The notes below the pieces were generated by a model. It worked only from the letters and a program-made list of their open reading frames with translations, did no database searches and was not told where the DNA came from. Of a stretch of DNA of 64,000 bases, positions 1-13,756 are shown one piece after another (position 1 is the stretch's first letter; each line of letters opens with the position of its first letter). A program made the translations under genes and the position numbers. Origin of the DNA: Sulfuricystis multivorans (GTDB lineage Bacteria > Pseudomonadota > Gammaproteobacteria > Burkholderiales > Rhodocyclaceae); NCBI RefSeq assembly GCF_003966565.1, contig NZ_AP018718.1, positions 310,001-374,000 on the forward strand, in the 5' to 3' direction.

Positions 1-2112
<2,112 letters not shown>

Positions 2113-2215
2113 CTACTGGAATCCGGCGATGAACGCAACCGCGGCTGGCGTCGCGACTATAAAGTCGATGAAGAAAAAGCCGTAATATTCCAAGGCAAAT
2201 CGGGAAGGGAACGGG

Positions 2216-3310
2216 ATGTCAGCGAGAAATCTTTGCTGGGCCGTGATCACTGCGGCCCTTTTGAGCGGATGGCTTTCCAGCGGCTTTGCGGCCGATGCGG
2301 CAGTCCATGCCGCTGAAAGACCGGCAGCCAAGCCGCGCCTGTTCGAAATTCCGATCGACAAGTCGAAAGCGGAAGACCCGTTCAAGAACGCCCCGCCGCC
2401 GGCGCCACCCGCGAAAGCCGCCGCTGCCGAGAAACCCGCGCCGCCGCCTGCACCACGGCAGTCGCCTGCGGCCGCGGCGCCGCGACCGGTGCTCAAGCTA
2501 CCCGAGCTTGCAGCTGCGCAGGAGCTCACCCGCCAGCAGCGCGAGATGATGCTGGCGACCTCCGGGCCGCGCAAGCTCGTGCCGGCCAAGCCGAAAGTGG
2601 CTGCGCACGAACGCCCTGCCGAGCCCGATTTCAGCCATGTGCATTGGGGTTACAGCGGCCTCGGCGCGCCGGAGAATTGGGCGAAACTGCCCGGCAACGC
2701 GCTCTGTGGCAGCGGCAAGCGGCAATCGCCGATCGACATCCGTGGCGGCATCCGCGTCGATCTCGAGCCGATCAAGTTCGACTATCGCCCCACCGGCATC
2801 CGCATCACCGACAATGGCCATACCGTGCAGGTCGATGTCGCCGAAGGCAACACCATCACCGTGCTGGGCCGCAGCTGGCAGCTGGAGCAGATCCACTTCC
2901 ACCGTCCCTCCGAAGAGCGCGTCAATGGCAAGGGCTACGAGATGTCCGCGCACTTCGTGCATCGCGATTATGTGAACAACCTGGCGGTGATCGCGGTGCT
3001 GATCGAGCGCGGCTCTGAGCATCCGGTGATCCAGACCCTCTGGAATTACCTGCCGCTCGATACCGGAATGAGCGTCGAGCCGCCCAATGTCGCGATCGAC
3101 TTGCAAAAGCTCTTGCCCGAGCGGCGCGATTACTACACTTATATGGGCTCGCTGACGACGCCGCCGTGCACGGAAAACGTGCTGTGGATGGTGTTCAAGG
3201 AGCCGATTCGGGCTTCTGCGGATCAGATCGTGATCTTCTCGCGCCTGTACCCGATGAACGCCCGGCCGGTGCAGCCGACCAATGGCCGGCTGATCAAGGA
3301 ATCGCGTTGA
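2216..3310 (+). CDS. Periplasmic alpha-class carbonic anhydrase with long proline-rich N-terminal extension
   Basis: The enzyme interconverts CO2 and bicarbonate. The first 26 residues are a signal peptide (hydrophobic VITAALLSGWLSSGFA, cleavage near AAD), so it acts in the periplasm. Residues about 55-130 are a low-complexity Pro/Ala/Lys linker, and the alpha-CA domain spans about 140-364. The zinc ligands are visible as H227 and H229 in QIHFHRPSEE and H246 in MSAHFVH, and the family signature LTTPPCTENVLW is intact. At 364 residues it is longer than the usual 220-250 because of the linker, which may span periplasm or peptidoglycan (inference). The ATG follows a GGGAAGGGAACGGG ribosome site. 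It converges with mutY and overlaps it by 17 bp. Confidence 0.95.
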   Translation: MSARNLCWAVITAALLSGWLSSGFAADAAVHAAERPAAKPRLFEIPIDKSKAEDPFKNAPPPAPPAKAAAAEKPAPPPAPRQSPAAAAPRPVLKLPELAAAQELTRQQREMMLATSGPRKLVPAKPKVAAHERPAEPDFSHVHWGYSGLGAPENWAKLPGNALCGSGKRQSPIDIRGGIRVDLEPIKFDYRPTGIRITDNGHTVQVDVAEGNTITVLGRSWQLEQIHFHRPSEERVNGKGYEMSAHFVHRDYVNNLAVIAVLIERGSEHPVIQTLWNYLPLDTGMSVEPPNVAIDLQKLLPERRDYYTYMGSLTTPPCTENVLWMVFKEPIRASADQIVIFSRLYPMNARPVQPTNGRLIKESR

Positions 3311-4337
3311 GGATCTTGCGAATCGGCGCCGGCAGCGCCGCCCGATCCAGTTCGGCCTGATCGAGCCAGTGCAGGTTGGGTTCGGCCATGCCGCTCATTT
3401 CATCGACCGTGCAGATCAATGGCCGGATGCGCAGGCGGAAATGCGTCAAGCCATGCGTCAGAATCGGCGCTGGCGAGACGGCAGTCAGACGCAGACCCAG
3501 GGCATCGCGCGCATAGCCGATCGGCTCGAGTCCTTCCGGCAGCTCCGGTAGTGACCATAGACCGCCCCAGATACCCGCGGGAGGGCGTCGCTCAAACGCG
3601 ATACGCTTCGCCTGCTTCAAGACCAGCGCCGTGATTTCGCGCTCCGGCAAGTTCCGCCTGGGCCTTGGCGTCGGTAGCTCGTCGGTGCGACCGCTATGCC
3701 AGGCGCTGCAATCGCCTGAAACCGGACAGGCCGAGCAGCGCGGCCGGCTGCGCGTGCATACCAGGGCTCCCAAATCCATCAGCGCCTGAAGATAAGCCGG
3801 CACTTGCCGATCGGGTAGCTTCTCGGCAGCCTCGTGCCAGAGCCGCGCTTCGATCGCCGGCAAGCCGGGATGGCCCTCGATGCCGAGATGGCGGCAGAGC
3901 ACGCGTTTCACATTGCCATCGAGAATGGCCACGCGTGCGCCGAAACAGACCGCAGCGATCGCGTTCGCGGTCGAACGGCCGATACCCGGCAACCCGGCGA
4001 TGGCAGCCGGATCGCGGGGGAAGTGGCCACCATGATGCTCGACGATGAGCCGGGCGCAGCGATGCAGATTGCGCGCCCGGGCGTAATACCCCAGGCCGCT
4101 CCACAGCGCCATGACTTCATCGACGCTCGCCGCAGCCAGCGCGGCGAGATCGGGAAAGCGCGCGACGAAACGCACGTAAAAGGGGATCACGGTCGTCACC
4201 TGTGTCTGCTGCAGCATGATTTCCGCGAGCCAGACGCGATACGGGTCGCGCAGCGTCCGCCAGTCCCTTTGCCACGGCAGATCATTGCGGCCGTGCCGGC
4301 GCTGCCAAGCGATCAGCCGTTGCGCGAAGGATTGCAT
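3294..4337 (-). CDS. mutY: A/G-specific adenine DNA glycosylase MutY
   Basis: MutY removes adenine mispaired with 8-oxoguanine in base excision repair. In the 347-residue protein the catalytic Glu is E39 in AEIMLQQTQV. The helix-hairpin-helix GLPGIGRSTA is followed by catalytic D140 in AILDGNVKR, and the 4Fe-4S cluster Cys are C194, C201, C204 and C210 with the C-x6-C-x2-C-x5-C spacing. A NUDIX-like domain that recognises 8-oxoG fills about 225-347. The gene lies 8 bp downstream of tRNA-Gly on the same strand and may be cotranscribed. A copy of the short dispersed repeat lies inside the C-terminal domain (3461-3484, encoding AVSPAPI). Confidence 0.96.
   Translation of the reverse strand: MQSFAQRLIAWQRRHGRNDLPWQRDWRTLRDPYRVWLAEIMLQQTQVTTVIPFYVRFVARFPDLAALAAASVDEVMALWSGLGYYARARNLHRCARLIVEHHGGHFPRDPAAIAGLPGIGRSTANAIAAVCFGARVAILDGNVKRVLCRHLGIEGHPGLPAIEARLWHEAAEKLPDRQVPAYLQALMDLGALVCTRSRPRCSACPVSGDCSAWHSGRTDELPTPRPRRNLPEREITALVLKQAKRIAFERRPPAGIWGGLWSLPELPEGLEPIGYARDALGLRLTAVSPAPILTHGLTHFRLRIRPLICTVDEMSGMAEPNLHWLDQAELDRAALPAPIRKILNAIP
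3461..3484 (-). repeat. Short dispersed repeat, copy inside mutY
   Basis: On the minus strand this reads CTGCCGTCTCGCCAGCGCCG followed by ATTC, almost identical to the reference copy at 13673-13698. It is in frame with mutY and encodes AVSPAPI in the loop before the conserved THFRL strand. Confidence 0.6.
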
Positions 4338-4345
4338 GGGGGGGA

Positions 4346-4419
4346 TGGAGCGGGTGAAGGGAATCGAACCCTCGTATGCAGCTTGGGAAGCTGCCGTTCT
4401 ACCATTGAACTACACCCGC
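4346..4419 (-). tRNA. tRNA-Gly (anticodon CCC)
   Basis: The minus strand folds as a 74-nt cloverleaf. The acceptor stem is GCGGGTG/CACCCGC with discriminator T and an encoded CCA. The anticodon stem GCAGC/GCTGC encloses the loop TTCCCAA, giving anticodon CCC. The T-arm is GAGGGTTCGATTCCCTT. It sits immediately upstream of mutY on the same strand. Confidence 0.95.
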
Positions 4420-4518
4420 GAAAGAAGCTGCAGAGTCTGACGAAGATTATAATGCATCGTCTTTGCGCGCACAGGTCGCCGCGGTCGCAGCGCGTGTTGC
4501 GTATCAAAGGATGACATC

Positions 4519-5487
4519 TTGGAACCCACACCCCTCCTTTCCCTGATCGCCAGCGACATGCAGGCGGTAGATGCGGTGATCCGCAGGCGCCTTCATTCCG
4601 AAGTGCCGCTGGTGCGCCAGATCGCCGAGTACATCATTGCCGGCGGCGGCAAGCGCCTGCGTCCGGCGCTGTTGCTGCTCGTCGCGGGCGCCGTCGGTTA
4701 TCGTGGCACGCATCATCACGATCTGGCCGCGGTGGTCGAATTCATCCACACCGCGACATTGCTGCACGACGACGTCGTCGATGAGTCGACGCTGCGGCGC
4801 GGCAAAGAGACCGCCAACGCCCATTTCGGCAATGCCGCGAGCGTGCTGGTCGGCGATTTCCTCTATTCGCGCGCGTTCCAGATGATGGTCGGTGTAGGCC
4901 AAATGCGTGTGATGCAGGTGCTGGCCGACGCGACCAACATCATCGCCGAGGGCGAGGTGTTGCAATTGATGAATTGCCACAATGCCGACCTTTCGGTCAC
5001 CGATTACCTGCAAGTGGTGCGCTACAAGACCGCCAAGCTGTTCGAGGCTTCGGCGCGCCTGGGCGCGATCCTCGGCGGGGCAACCGCCGCGCTCGAGGAA
5101 GGGCTGGCCGCCTATGGCATGCATCTGGGCACCGCCTTCCAGATCGTCGATGACGTGCTCGATTATTCTGGCCAGGAAGAGGAACTCGGCAAAAACCTGG
5201 GCGACGATCTCGCCGAGGGCAAGCCCACCTTGCCGTTGATCCACGTGATGCACCACGGCACGCCAGATCAGGCGGCCGTGGTGCGCAGCGCACTCGAGCA
5301 GGGAGGCCGGGAGGCCTTTCCCGAAGTGATCCGCGCAGTCAGGGAAACAGGGGCGCTCGAAGCCGCCTTGGAGGTGGCGCGTGGCGAAGTCGCCCTGGCA
5401 AGCGAAGCGCTCGCGATGCTTCCCCATAGCCAATATCGGGATGCTTTGCTACAATTGGCAACTTTCGCGGTGGCCAGACGTTATTGA
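4519..5487 (+). CDS. ispB: Octaprenyl/polyprenyl diphosphate synthase
   Basis: A trans-isoprenyl diphosphate synthase that makes the side chain of ubiquinone by condensing IPP onto an allylic primer. Both aspartate-rich motifs are intact: first DDVVD (D84-D88) and second DDVLD (D211-D215). GGGKRLRP binds the diphosphate. The protein is 322 residues, normal for IspB. I chose the TTG at 4519 because it gives the usual N-terminus (LLSLIASDMQAVDAVIRRRL) and has AAAGGA about 8 nt upstream; the next in-frame ATG (4558) would cut off conserved residues. tRNA-Pro follows 24 bp downstream. Confidence 0.95.
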   Translation: MEPTPLLSLIASDMQAVDAVIRRRLHSEVPLVRQIAEYIIAGGGKRLRPALLLLVAGAVGYRGTHHHDLAAVVEFIHTATLLHDDVVDESTLRRGKETANAHFGNAASVLVGDFLYSRAFQMMVGVGQMRVMQVLADATNIIAEGEVLQLMNCHNADLSVTDYLQVVRYKTAKLFEASARLGAILGGATAALEEGLAAYGMHLGTAFQIVDDVLDYSGQEEELGKNLGDDLAEGKPTLPLIHVMHHGTPDQAAVVRSALEQGGREAFPEVIRAVRETGALEAALEVARGEVALASEALAMLPHSQYRDALLQLATFAVARRY

Positions 5488-5511
5488 CGGTTCTGGCTCG
5501 GCAACGGTCAT

Positions 5512-5592
<81 letters not shown>

Positions 5593-5771
5593 TGTGTATT
5601 GTCGTGCAAGTAGCCACCGCTTGGTGGCGGTCAATCTTTCGCGCCGCCTGTTCGACCAACCTGATCTTGCCGAGAAAATCCTCGGCACCTTGGTCGTTGC
5701 GACAGCTCAACATCGGGTAGGCTAAGGATTATCATTCACGGCTGCGGCACGCGCATGAAAGGGGGAATGCC

Positions 5772-7314
<1,543 letters not shown>

Positions 7315-7328
<14 letters not shown>

Positions 7329-7770
7329 GGCCCTCGACGTCGCGCAGTTTCTGCTCGTCGAGGACAATCCGGGCGACGTGCGCCTGACGCGCGAGGCCCT
7401 CAAGGAATCGAAGCTGAAGAACAATCTCTCGGTCGTCGGCGACGGCGTCGAGGCGCTCGCCTTCCTGCGCCGCCAGCCGCCATACGAGAACGCGCCGCGA
7501 CCGGACGTGATCCTGCTCGACCTCAACCTGCCGAGAAAGAGCGGGCGCGAGGTGCTCGCCGAGATCAAGACCGATCCAGATCTGCGGCGTATCCCGGTGG
7601 TGGTGATCACCTCCTCGGAGGCCGAGCAGGACGTCATCGCCAGCTACGATCTGCATGTCAATTGCTACGTCACCAAGCCGGTCGATCTCGACCAGTTCAT
7701 CAAGGTGGTGCGCTCGATTTCAGAGTTCTGGCTGACCATCGTGCGCCTGCCGCCACTGCCTGGATCATGA
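7315..7770 (+). CDS. Single-domain response regulator (Rcp1-type receiver)
   Basis: A 151-residue CheY-like receiver with no output domain. The acidic pocket is VEDNPGD, the phospho-acceptor is D69 in [12 protein letters not shown], and Thr/Ser and Lys are in VITSS and YVTKPVD. The DNPGDVRL and [12 protein letters not shown] signatures are those of regulators paired with phytochrome-like PAS kinases. It is therefore the probable phosphate acceptor of the kinase it overlaps by 14 bp. The ATG at 7315 has AAGGGAGG six bases upstream; the ATG at 7309 sits too close to that site. Its stop overlaps the next start as ATGA. Confidence 0.9.
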
Positions 7771-9470
7771 ACGCGCGCCAGCATCGGATCCTGCTGATCG
7801 AGGACAATCCGGGCGATGTGCGCCTGGTGCGGGAGCTGGTGCGCGAATACGGGCGCGACGAGTTCGCGGTGTGCGAAGCCGGCTCGCTCGCGGCGGCGAT
7901 ACCGTTGTTGTCCGACGAGGACATCGACATCGTCGTGCTCGACCTGAATTTGCCGGATGGACAGGGGCTTGCCACGCTGGAGCAGATGCGCGAGCTGGCG
8001 CCGCGCGTGCCGGTGGTGGTGCTCTCGCACCTGGACGACGAGCGCGAGGCGGTGCGCGCCGTGCGCCTGGGCGCCCAGGATTTCATCGTCAAGCAGCATC
8101 TGTCCGGACCGACCTTCCTGCGCGCGCTGCGCTATGCGCTGGAGCGGCGCCAGCTCGAAGAGCGACTGTTCCATCTCGCCCACCGCGACCCGCTCACCGA
8201 TCTACCCAATCGGCGCCTGTTCCACGACCGTTTCGAGCATGCGCTCGCCTGGGCGCGCCGTCATCGCCAGCAGTTGGCTTTTTTCTTCGTCGATCTGGAC
8301 GGCTTCAAAAACATCAACGACACGCTCGGCCACGCCGCCGGCGATGAGCTGTTGCGCGAGACGGCACGCCGGCTCACCGGATTGCTGCGCGAGACCGATT
8401 GCGTCGGCCGTTTCGGCGGCGACGAATTCGTCATTTATGCCGGCGAGCTCAATGGCCGGGCTGATGCCGAGGCCATCGTCGCCAAGCTCGTCGAGACACT
8501 TTCTGCACCCTTTGCTTCGGGCGGCGCGAACCGGCCGATCCGGGCCAGCATCGGCATCGCGCTCTACCCCGACGATGCCGATGATGCCGAAACCCTGATC
8601 GAGCGGGCCGATGCGGCGATGTATTGCGCCAAGACGGCACGAGGTAGGGCTGTACGCTGGTGTTTCTACGAGGCGCGGCATGACGTGGCTCGTGGCGAGG
8701 AAGAGCGGCTTGCCGCCCGGCTCGACGAGGCCTGGCGGCGCGGTGAATTCCGCCTCGTCTATCAACCCCAGGTCGACCTTGCCAGCGGGCGCGTGATCGG
8801 TGTCGAGGCGCTGCTGCGTTGGCAGAACGAGGCCGGCCTGCAGCTGCCGGCGGTATTCATGTATGCCCTCGAGAAAAGCGGCCTTATCGTGTCGGTCGGC
8901 GAATGGGTGATTCGGGAAGCCTGCCAAGCCGCTGCCGGCTGGCAGCAGGCGGCTGGCCAGAGTGTGAAAGTGGCCGTCAATCTTTCGCCGCGCCAGTTCC
9001 GCGATCCCCTGCTTCCCGACCGTATCGACGAGGCGTTGCGCCGGTCGGGCCTGCCCGCTCGTCTGCTCGAGCTGGAAATCGGCGAACGCTCGCTGCGTGA
9101 GGACGAGCAGCACGCGCTCGCCATGCTGCGGCGCATTAGTCTGTTGGGCTGCCGTATCGCGCTCGACAATTTCCGCGGCGAAATGATGACCCTGCGCGAT
9201 TTGCAACGCTTCCCAATCCATGCGCTCAAGCTCGATCGCAGCATCGTCGCCGATGTCGGGGCGGAGAAAGGGATTGCCGTGGCGCAGGCAGTGATTTCGA
9301 TCGCCCATGTGCTCAAATTGCGCGGCGTTGCCGAAGGCGTCGAAACCACCGAGCAGGCCCAACAGTTGCGTGCCCATGCCTGGGACGACGCCCAGGGCTT
9401 CGTCTTTGGCGGTCCGGTGCCGGCTGAGGATGTGTATCGCATGTTGAATCATCAAGCATTCCCTCATTGA
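7767..9470 (+). CDS. REC-GGDEF-EAL protein with degenerate EAL domain
   Basis: A 567-residue c-di-GMP signalling protein. The receiver domain (1-120) has D59 and K109. The GGDEF domain (about 135-300) is intact at 217-221, with RETD five residues before it as a product-inhibition I-site, so it should make c-di-GMP. The EAL domain (about 310-567) keeps E347, the VNLSPRQ Asn, Lys of LKLDRS and AEGVE. However, the DDFGTG metal-binding loop reads DNFRGE (D467, N468), so phosphodiesterase activity is probably lost. It is coupled to the receiver gene by ATGA and to the next gene by TGATG. The downstream paralogue has exactly the same length, which suggests tandem duplication followed by divergence. 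Confidence 0.92.
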   Translation: MNARQHRILLIEDNPGDVRLVRELVREYGRDEFAVCEAGSLAAAIPLLSDEDIDIVVLDLNLPDGQGLATLEQMRELAPRVPVVVLSHLDDEREAVRAVRLGAQDFIVKQHLSGPTFLRALRYALERRQLEERLFHLAHRDPLTDLPNRRLFHDRFEHALAWARRHRQQLAFFFVDLDGFKNINDTLGHAAGDELLRETARRLTGLLRETDCVGRFGGDEFVIYAGELNGRADAEAIVAKLVETLSAPFASGGANRPIRASIGIALYPDDADDAETLIERADAAMYCAKTARGRAVRWCFYEARHDVARGEEERLAARLDEAWRRGEFRLVYQPQVDLASGRVIGVEALLRWQNEAGLQLPAVFMYALEKSGLIVSVGEWVIREACQAAAGWQQAAGQSVKVAVNLSPRQFRDPLLPDRIDEALRRSGLPARLLELEIGERSLREDEQHALAMLRRISLLGCRIALDNFRGEMMTLRDLQRFPIHALKLDRSIVADVGAEKGIAVAQAVISIAHVLKLRGVAEGVETTEQAQQLRAHAWDDAQGFVFGGPVPAEDVYRMLNHQAFPH

Positions 9471-11173
9471 TGGATATCTTCCTGATCGAAGACAATCCTG
9501 GCGATGCGCGTCTGATCGGTCTTTTCGTCGACGAGGCACGTGCGAACCGGCGCCTGCCGCCGCAGACCCGTCTGATCCAGGCCGATACACTGACGGAGGG
9601 GCTTTTGCGAGTGGCGGAGGCGGATGTGATCCTCCTCGACCTGTCGCTGCCGGACTCGTTCGGCCGCGCAACCTTCGAACGACTGCGCCATGCGGCGCCG
9701 CAAATTCCGGTGGTCGTGCTCACCGGCCTGGATGACGAAGCACTCGCCGCAGAGCTGGTGGCTGCTGGTGCCCAAGATTATCTCGTCAAGGGGATGATCG
9801 ACGAGCGTCATCTAGCTCGTGCCTTGCGCTATGCGATCGAACGCAAGCGCGCCGAAGAGGAGATTCGCCGGCTGGCCTATCACGATGCGCTGACCGGGTT
9901 ACCCAACCGCCTCCTGTTCCGCGATCGTTTCGAACAGGCGCAGGCGTGGGCACGCCGCAACCGGGAACGTGTCGCTGTGCTGTTGCTCGATCTCGACCGC
10001 TTCAAGCACATCAACGACACGCTCGGCCATGCCGTCGGCGACGAATTGCTCAAAGCCGTCGCCGATAGGCTCGTCGGCGCCGTGCGCGAAACGGATACCG
10101 TCGCGCGCCTGGGCGGCGACGAATTCGCGGTCATCGTCGGCGACATCCACGTTCCCGAGGACGCGGCGCAGGTCGCGGCGAAGATTCGTGCCGCGCTCGC
10201 CGCACCATTTCATTTCGCCGGCCGTGAGCTGTTCGTCGATGCAAGTATCGGCATCGCGATCCACGATCCAGCGGTCGCTTCCACTGGCGAAGCAGCGCCG
10301 GGGCTATTGGAACGAGCCGATGTTGCAATGTATCACGCCAAGCGCCGTAGCCTCGGCCATGCGTTCTTCGACACGAAGATGTTCACCGTCGCCGAAGGCC
10401 GCCTCGATCTCGAGGCCGATTTACGCCATGCGCTGAGATCGAATCAATTCGTGCTCCATTACCAGCCACAGATCGAGTGCAATAGCCGGCGGGTGATCGG
10501 CGTCGAAGCGCTGTTGCGCTGGCATCATCCCAGCCGCGGCCTCATCGCCCCGGACGCATTCGTGCCGCTCCTGGAAGAGACCGGCCTGATCGTCCCCGTC
10601 GGCGAATGGGTGCTCGTCACCGCCTGCCATCAGGCCAAGGCATGGGACGCAGCGGGCCTGCCGCCGCTGCGCATGGCCATCAACCTCTCGGTGCGGCAGC
10701 TGCGCGAACCCGATTTCATCGACCGCGTCGCCGCCGTGATCGCGGCAAGCGGCCTGCCGCCGCAACGGCTCGAGTTCGAACTGACGGAATCGATGGTGAT
10801 GGAAAACGCCGACATCGCCGGCGGTGCGCTGGCTCGGCTCAAGACGCTCGGTTGCCGCATCGCACTCGACGACTTCGGCACGGGCGCTTCCTCGTTGGGA
10901 TATTTGATGCATCTGCCCGTCGATACCTTGAAGATCTCCAGCGCAATCATCTATCAAGTGGAAGACCAGGTCGATGCGGCGATTGCCAGCGCCGTGATCG
11001 GCATGGCGCAAGGCATGTCGCTCGAAAGCGTGGCCGAAGGTGTCGAGACCGAAGCGCAGCTGAATTTCCTGCGTCGTTCGAGATGTAGCTCAGTGCAAGG
11101 GTACCTGCTCGGTAGACCCATGCCGGCCGACGCTTTCGTCGAGTGGCAGCGCTGGTTTACAACAGTGCGCTGA
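9470..11173 (+). CDS. REC-GGDEF-EAL protein with intact catalytic motifs
   Basis: A 567-residue paralogue of the upstream gene. The receiver carries D57 and the VKGMID region. The GGDEF motif is at 215-219 with RETD five residues before it (I-site). The EAL domain has E346-A-L, INLSVRQ, ELTES, an intact DDFGTG, the catalytic Lys in LKISS, AEGVE and the Gln of VQGYLLG. Both synthesis and hydrolysis of c-di-GMP are therefore possible. The normal KIDR is KISS here, a small deviation. The ATG at 9470 overlaps the previous stop (TGATG). The 278 bp after it, up to the convergent chemoreceptor gene, hold no gene or clear terminator that I can see. Confidence 0.92.
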   Translation: MDIFLIEDNPGDARLIGLFVDEARANRRLPPQTRLIQADTLTEGLLRVAEADVILLDLSLPDSFGRATFERLRHAAPQIPVVVLTGLDDEALAAELVAAGAQDYLVKGMIDERHLARALRYAIERKRAEEEIRRLAYHDALTGLPNRLLFRDRFEQAQAWARRNRERVAVLLLDLDRFKHINDTLGHAVGDELLKAVADRLVGAVRETDTVARLGGDEFAVIVGDIHVPEDAAQVAAKIRAALAAPFHFAGRELFVDASIGIAIHDPAVASTGEAAPGLLERADVAMYHAKRRSLGHAFFDTKMFTVAEGRLDLEADLRHALRSNQFVLHYQPQIECNSRRVIGVEALLRWHHPSRGLIAPDAFVPLLEETGLIVPVGEWVLVTACHQAKAWDAAGLPPLRMAINLSVRQLREPDFIDRVAAVIAASGLPPQRLEFELTESMVMENADIAGGALARLKTLGCRIALDDFGTGASSLGYLMHLPVDTLKISSAIIYQVEDQVDAAIASAVIGMAQGMSLESVAEGVETEAQLNFLRRSRCSSVQGYLLGRPMPADAFVEWQRWFTTVR

Positions 11174-11451
11174 TACTAGGAAAGCATACGGGCATTTAGT
11201 TGTGTGCGTCAAGTTGTGCAAAATGCTGATCAGGTAATCGGTTGATTCCTTTTCGCTGTTGGCGCTGCGCAGGGACGTCGCAGGCAGGGCTGAGAGTATT
11301 TCCGCTAGAAACACTGAATAAGCCTGCTGTGCGTCCGGATGGCTACTGTTGCGCGGTGCTCGGTTGCTCGCCTATCCATTTGATGAGTCTTACTCCTGCG
11401 CACCAAACGCCTTGCCCTCCGGCCGCTCGCATCGACTTCTTCAGCGTTTCA

Positions 11452-13512
11452 CTAGACCTTGAATTTGCCGACCACCTGCCGCAGGCCGTCCGCGAGCTGT
11501 TGCAAGCGTTGAGCATCCCGGGTGGTTTCGTCGACCACTTGATCGTTTTCTTCCGCCATGCCGGCGATGCGCTCTATGTTTTTGGAGATTTCACTGACTG
11601 CCGCGCTTTGTTCCCGCATCGTCCGCGCGATCTCCTCCACCCGTGATTCGGTCAGTCGGGCGCCTTCGTTGATCTTGGCCAAAGCGGCGGCTGCTTGGGC
11701 AGCCATCTCGACACCCTGACTCACCCGGGCTCCGCTGGCGCGCATCGCTTCGACCACGGCGTTCGTGTCGTTCCGGATGGTATCGATGGTGTGCGAGATG
11801 TCGATGGTGGCGGCCCCGGTGCGCTCCGCGAGCTTCCTCACTTCGTCGGCGACGACCGCGAAACCGCGCCCCATCTCACCCGCCCGCGCCGCCTCGATGG
11901 CGGCATTGAGCGCCAGCAGATTGGTCTGATCGGCGATCTCGCGGATGACGCCGACGATGCCGCCAATCTCGCGCGAGCGCTCGCCGAGTGCCTCGACCTG
12001 GCGCGATGTGTCCGCCACCCCATTGGCCAACGCTGTCATCTCATCGGCGACGCTGCGCACGATCCGAACACCCTCTCCGGCCAATTCGCCGGCCTCCTGC
12101 GATGACTTCAGCGTCTCGCGGGTATGCTCGGCGACCTGCGCAATGCTGGTGGTCACTCCATCGGTCGCCTCGGCGGTCGTCACCGACATCTCGCGTTGTG
12201 AACGCGAGCCATTGCGGATGCGCTCGCTGGCAGCGGCCAACTTTTGCGCAGCCTCGGAAAGCTGGAAGACTGCACCGCGGGTCTCGCGGATGATCTGCTG
12301 CAGCTTTTCGGCAAAGCGGTTGAAGGCCGCGGAAGTCTGCCCGATCTCGTCGGTAGTTTCGGCATCGAGACGCCGGGTCAGGTCACCCTGCCCGTCGGCA
12401 AGCTCTGCCATCGAGTCTTTCAGGCTGTTCATGTGCCGTACTTTCCCGAGCAGCAGTTGAGTCGTCAGGAGGGATACGATCATCATGGCGAAGAACAGCC
12501 CCACGTAGCCGACCGCCTGAATGAGGGCGATGTGCGCCGACTTCAGGGCGATCTCCTCACCGACATCTGAAAAGCTGGCGGACACATCGAGAATCGTATT
12601 GATCGCCGCGGTCGATATCTTGATCCATTCACCACTCGTGATGTGGTAGCGCCGTCCTTCGCGCGCAGGAGCAACCATTTCCTCGTAAAGTTTCTGGCGC
12701 ACCTTCTGGAAGTCGCCCAGGAAATGCTTTTCCATCGCGTCGATGGCCGCTGCGACCCTCGGATCGGTGCCGGATGCGGCCTTCCAGAAATGAATGTCCG
12801 CGATGTTCTGCTCGATGATTTGCCGATAGGAGATGAGTCGTTGCAACGTATCTTGCGAAACGGGCGCTTCGCTGTTGATGACCGTTGCGATAGTGGCGCG
12901 CTCGAGACCTGCGTATTCGGAAGCCAGCCAAATGTTGTGCTTGGTCGTCAGGTTCGGGTAGGTGATCCTCGGGGGAAAAGCCTCGCCACCAAAGGCGACG
13001 ATGCGCTGGCGCGCGGCGGTGTGGATGAATTTGGTCATGGTGGCGATCCATTCCGGCACCGTGATGTCGCGCTCGGATTTGTCGAGGCTGGCATCCACCC
13101 GCTTGCGGGCTTCGTCCAGTTTGTCATGGGCCAGCTTGGCTTCTTGGAATGCCTTGGACAGAACCGGCGTCACGAAGGGCATGGACAGAAGCTCCTCGGT
13201 CAGCCCCACGGCCTCCTGCCAATGACGTTCGCCCTTTGCTCTCAGTTCCGCGATCTGGGTCCGACTGGCTCGCGGCACTGGCCCCGCGGCCGATAGAAGG
13301 CTTGCGGTCACGCCGCGCTCGATGGCTTCCTGGGCGGCGGCGGCGATGATGGCATCCGCCAGCCGGTTGGCCTTGACTGTTACGTTCATGATGTTGTAAG
13401 TCCGCCAACTGTCCCAGGCGTAATAGCCGCAGATCCACAGCAGCAGCGCCGGCGCGCCCAAGCTCGCCATGACGATGAAACGAAAGCTAAGGTTGTTGAG
13501 TTTCCGGAACAT
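11452..13512 (-). CDS. Methyl-accepting chemotaxis protein with NIT-like periplasmic sensor
   Basis: A 686-residue inner-membrane chemoreceptor. There is an N-terminal membrane segment at about 14-36 ([19 protein letters not shown]) and a long periplasmic region of about 300 residues containing an [12 protein letters not shown] stretch reminiscent of nitrate/nitrite-sensing NIT domains. A second membrane segment lies near 330-355, followed by a HAMP linker and the signalling hairpin. The hairpin tip [19 protein letters not shown] binds CheA/CheW. No C-terminal NWETF-like tether is present (ends GKFKV). GGAAGGGAG lies just before the ATG. It is the only minus-strand gene inside the tRNA-bounded segment. 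The ligand is unknown and the NIT call is tentative. Confidence 0.93.
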   Translation of the reverse strand: MFRKLNNLSFRFIVMASLGAPALLLWICGYYAWDSWRTYNIMNVTVKANRLADAIIAAAAQEAIERGVTASLLSAAGPVPRASRTQIAELRAKGERHWQEAVGLTEELLSMPFVTPVLSKAFQEAKLAHDKLDEARKRVDASLDKSERDITVPEWIATMTKFIHTAARQRIVAFGGEAFPPRITYPNLTTKHNIWLASEYAGLERATIATVINSEAPVSQDTLQRLISYRQIIEQNIADIHFWKAASGTDPRVAAAIDAMEKHFLGDFQKVRQKLYEEMVAPAREGRRYHITSGEWIKISTAAINTILDVSASFSDVGEEIALKSAHIALIQAVGYVGLFFAMMIVSLLTTQLLLGKVRHMNSLKDSMAELADGQGDLTRRLDAETTDEIGQTSAAFNRFAEKLQQIIRETRGAVFQLSEAAQKLAAASERIRNGSRSQREMSVTTAEATDGVTTSIAQVAEHTRETLKSSQEAGELAGEGVRIVRSVADEMTALANGVADTSRQVEALGERSREIGGIVGVIREIADQTNLLALNAAIEAARAGEMGRGFAVVADEVRKLAERTGAATIDISHTIDTIRNDTNAVVEAMRASGARVSQGVEMAAQAAAALAKINEGARLTESRVEEIARTMREQSAAVSEISKNIERIAGMAEENDQVVDETTRDAQRLQQLADGLRQVVGKFKV

Positions 13513-13672
13513 GGCCGCTCCCTTCCAAACGCCTCCTCAAAATTCAAATTGTATATACCAAATGCCCTTGTTGATAAAGTAGTTCGAATGCCCCGGGGGG
13601 GGCGTGCGCTGCAGGCAATCCCTACCGCCGTGCTCGACAGTGAACGCCGGCGGCAGGAACGCATCGTTTACC

Positions 13673-13698
13673 GAAATTCGGCGCTGGCGAGACGGCAC
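13673..13698 (-). repeat. Short dispersed repeat, reference copy (intergenic)
   Basis: The minus strand reads GTGCCGTCTCGCCAGCGCCG followed by AATTTC. I use this as reference for the family. It lies in the 244-bp divergent gap between the chemoreceptor and the haem-sensor GGDEF-EAL gene. Confidence 0.65.
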
Positions 13699-13756
13699 GC
13701 GCCTGCCGATTTGATTACAATCCTTAGCTTGCAACGGCACTCGAGGGGGCTAGAGC

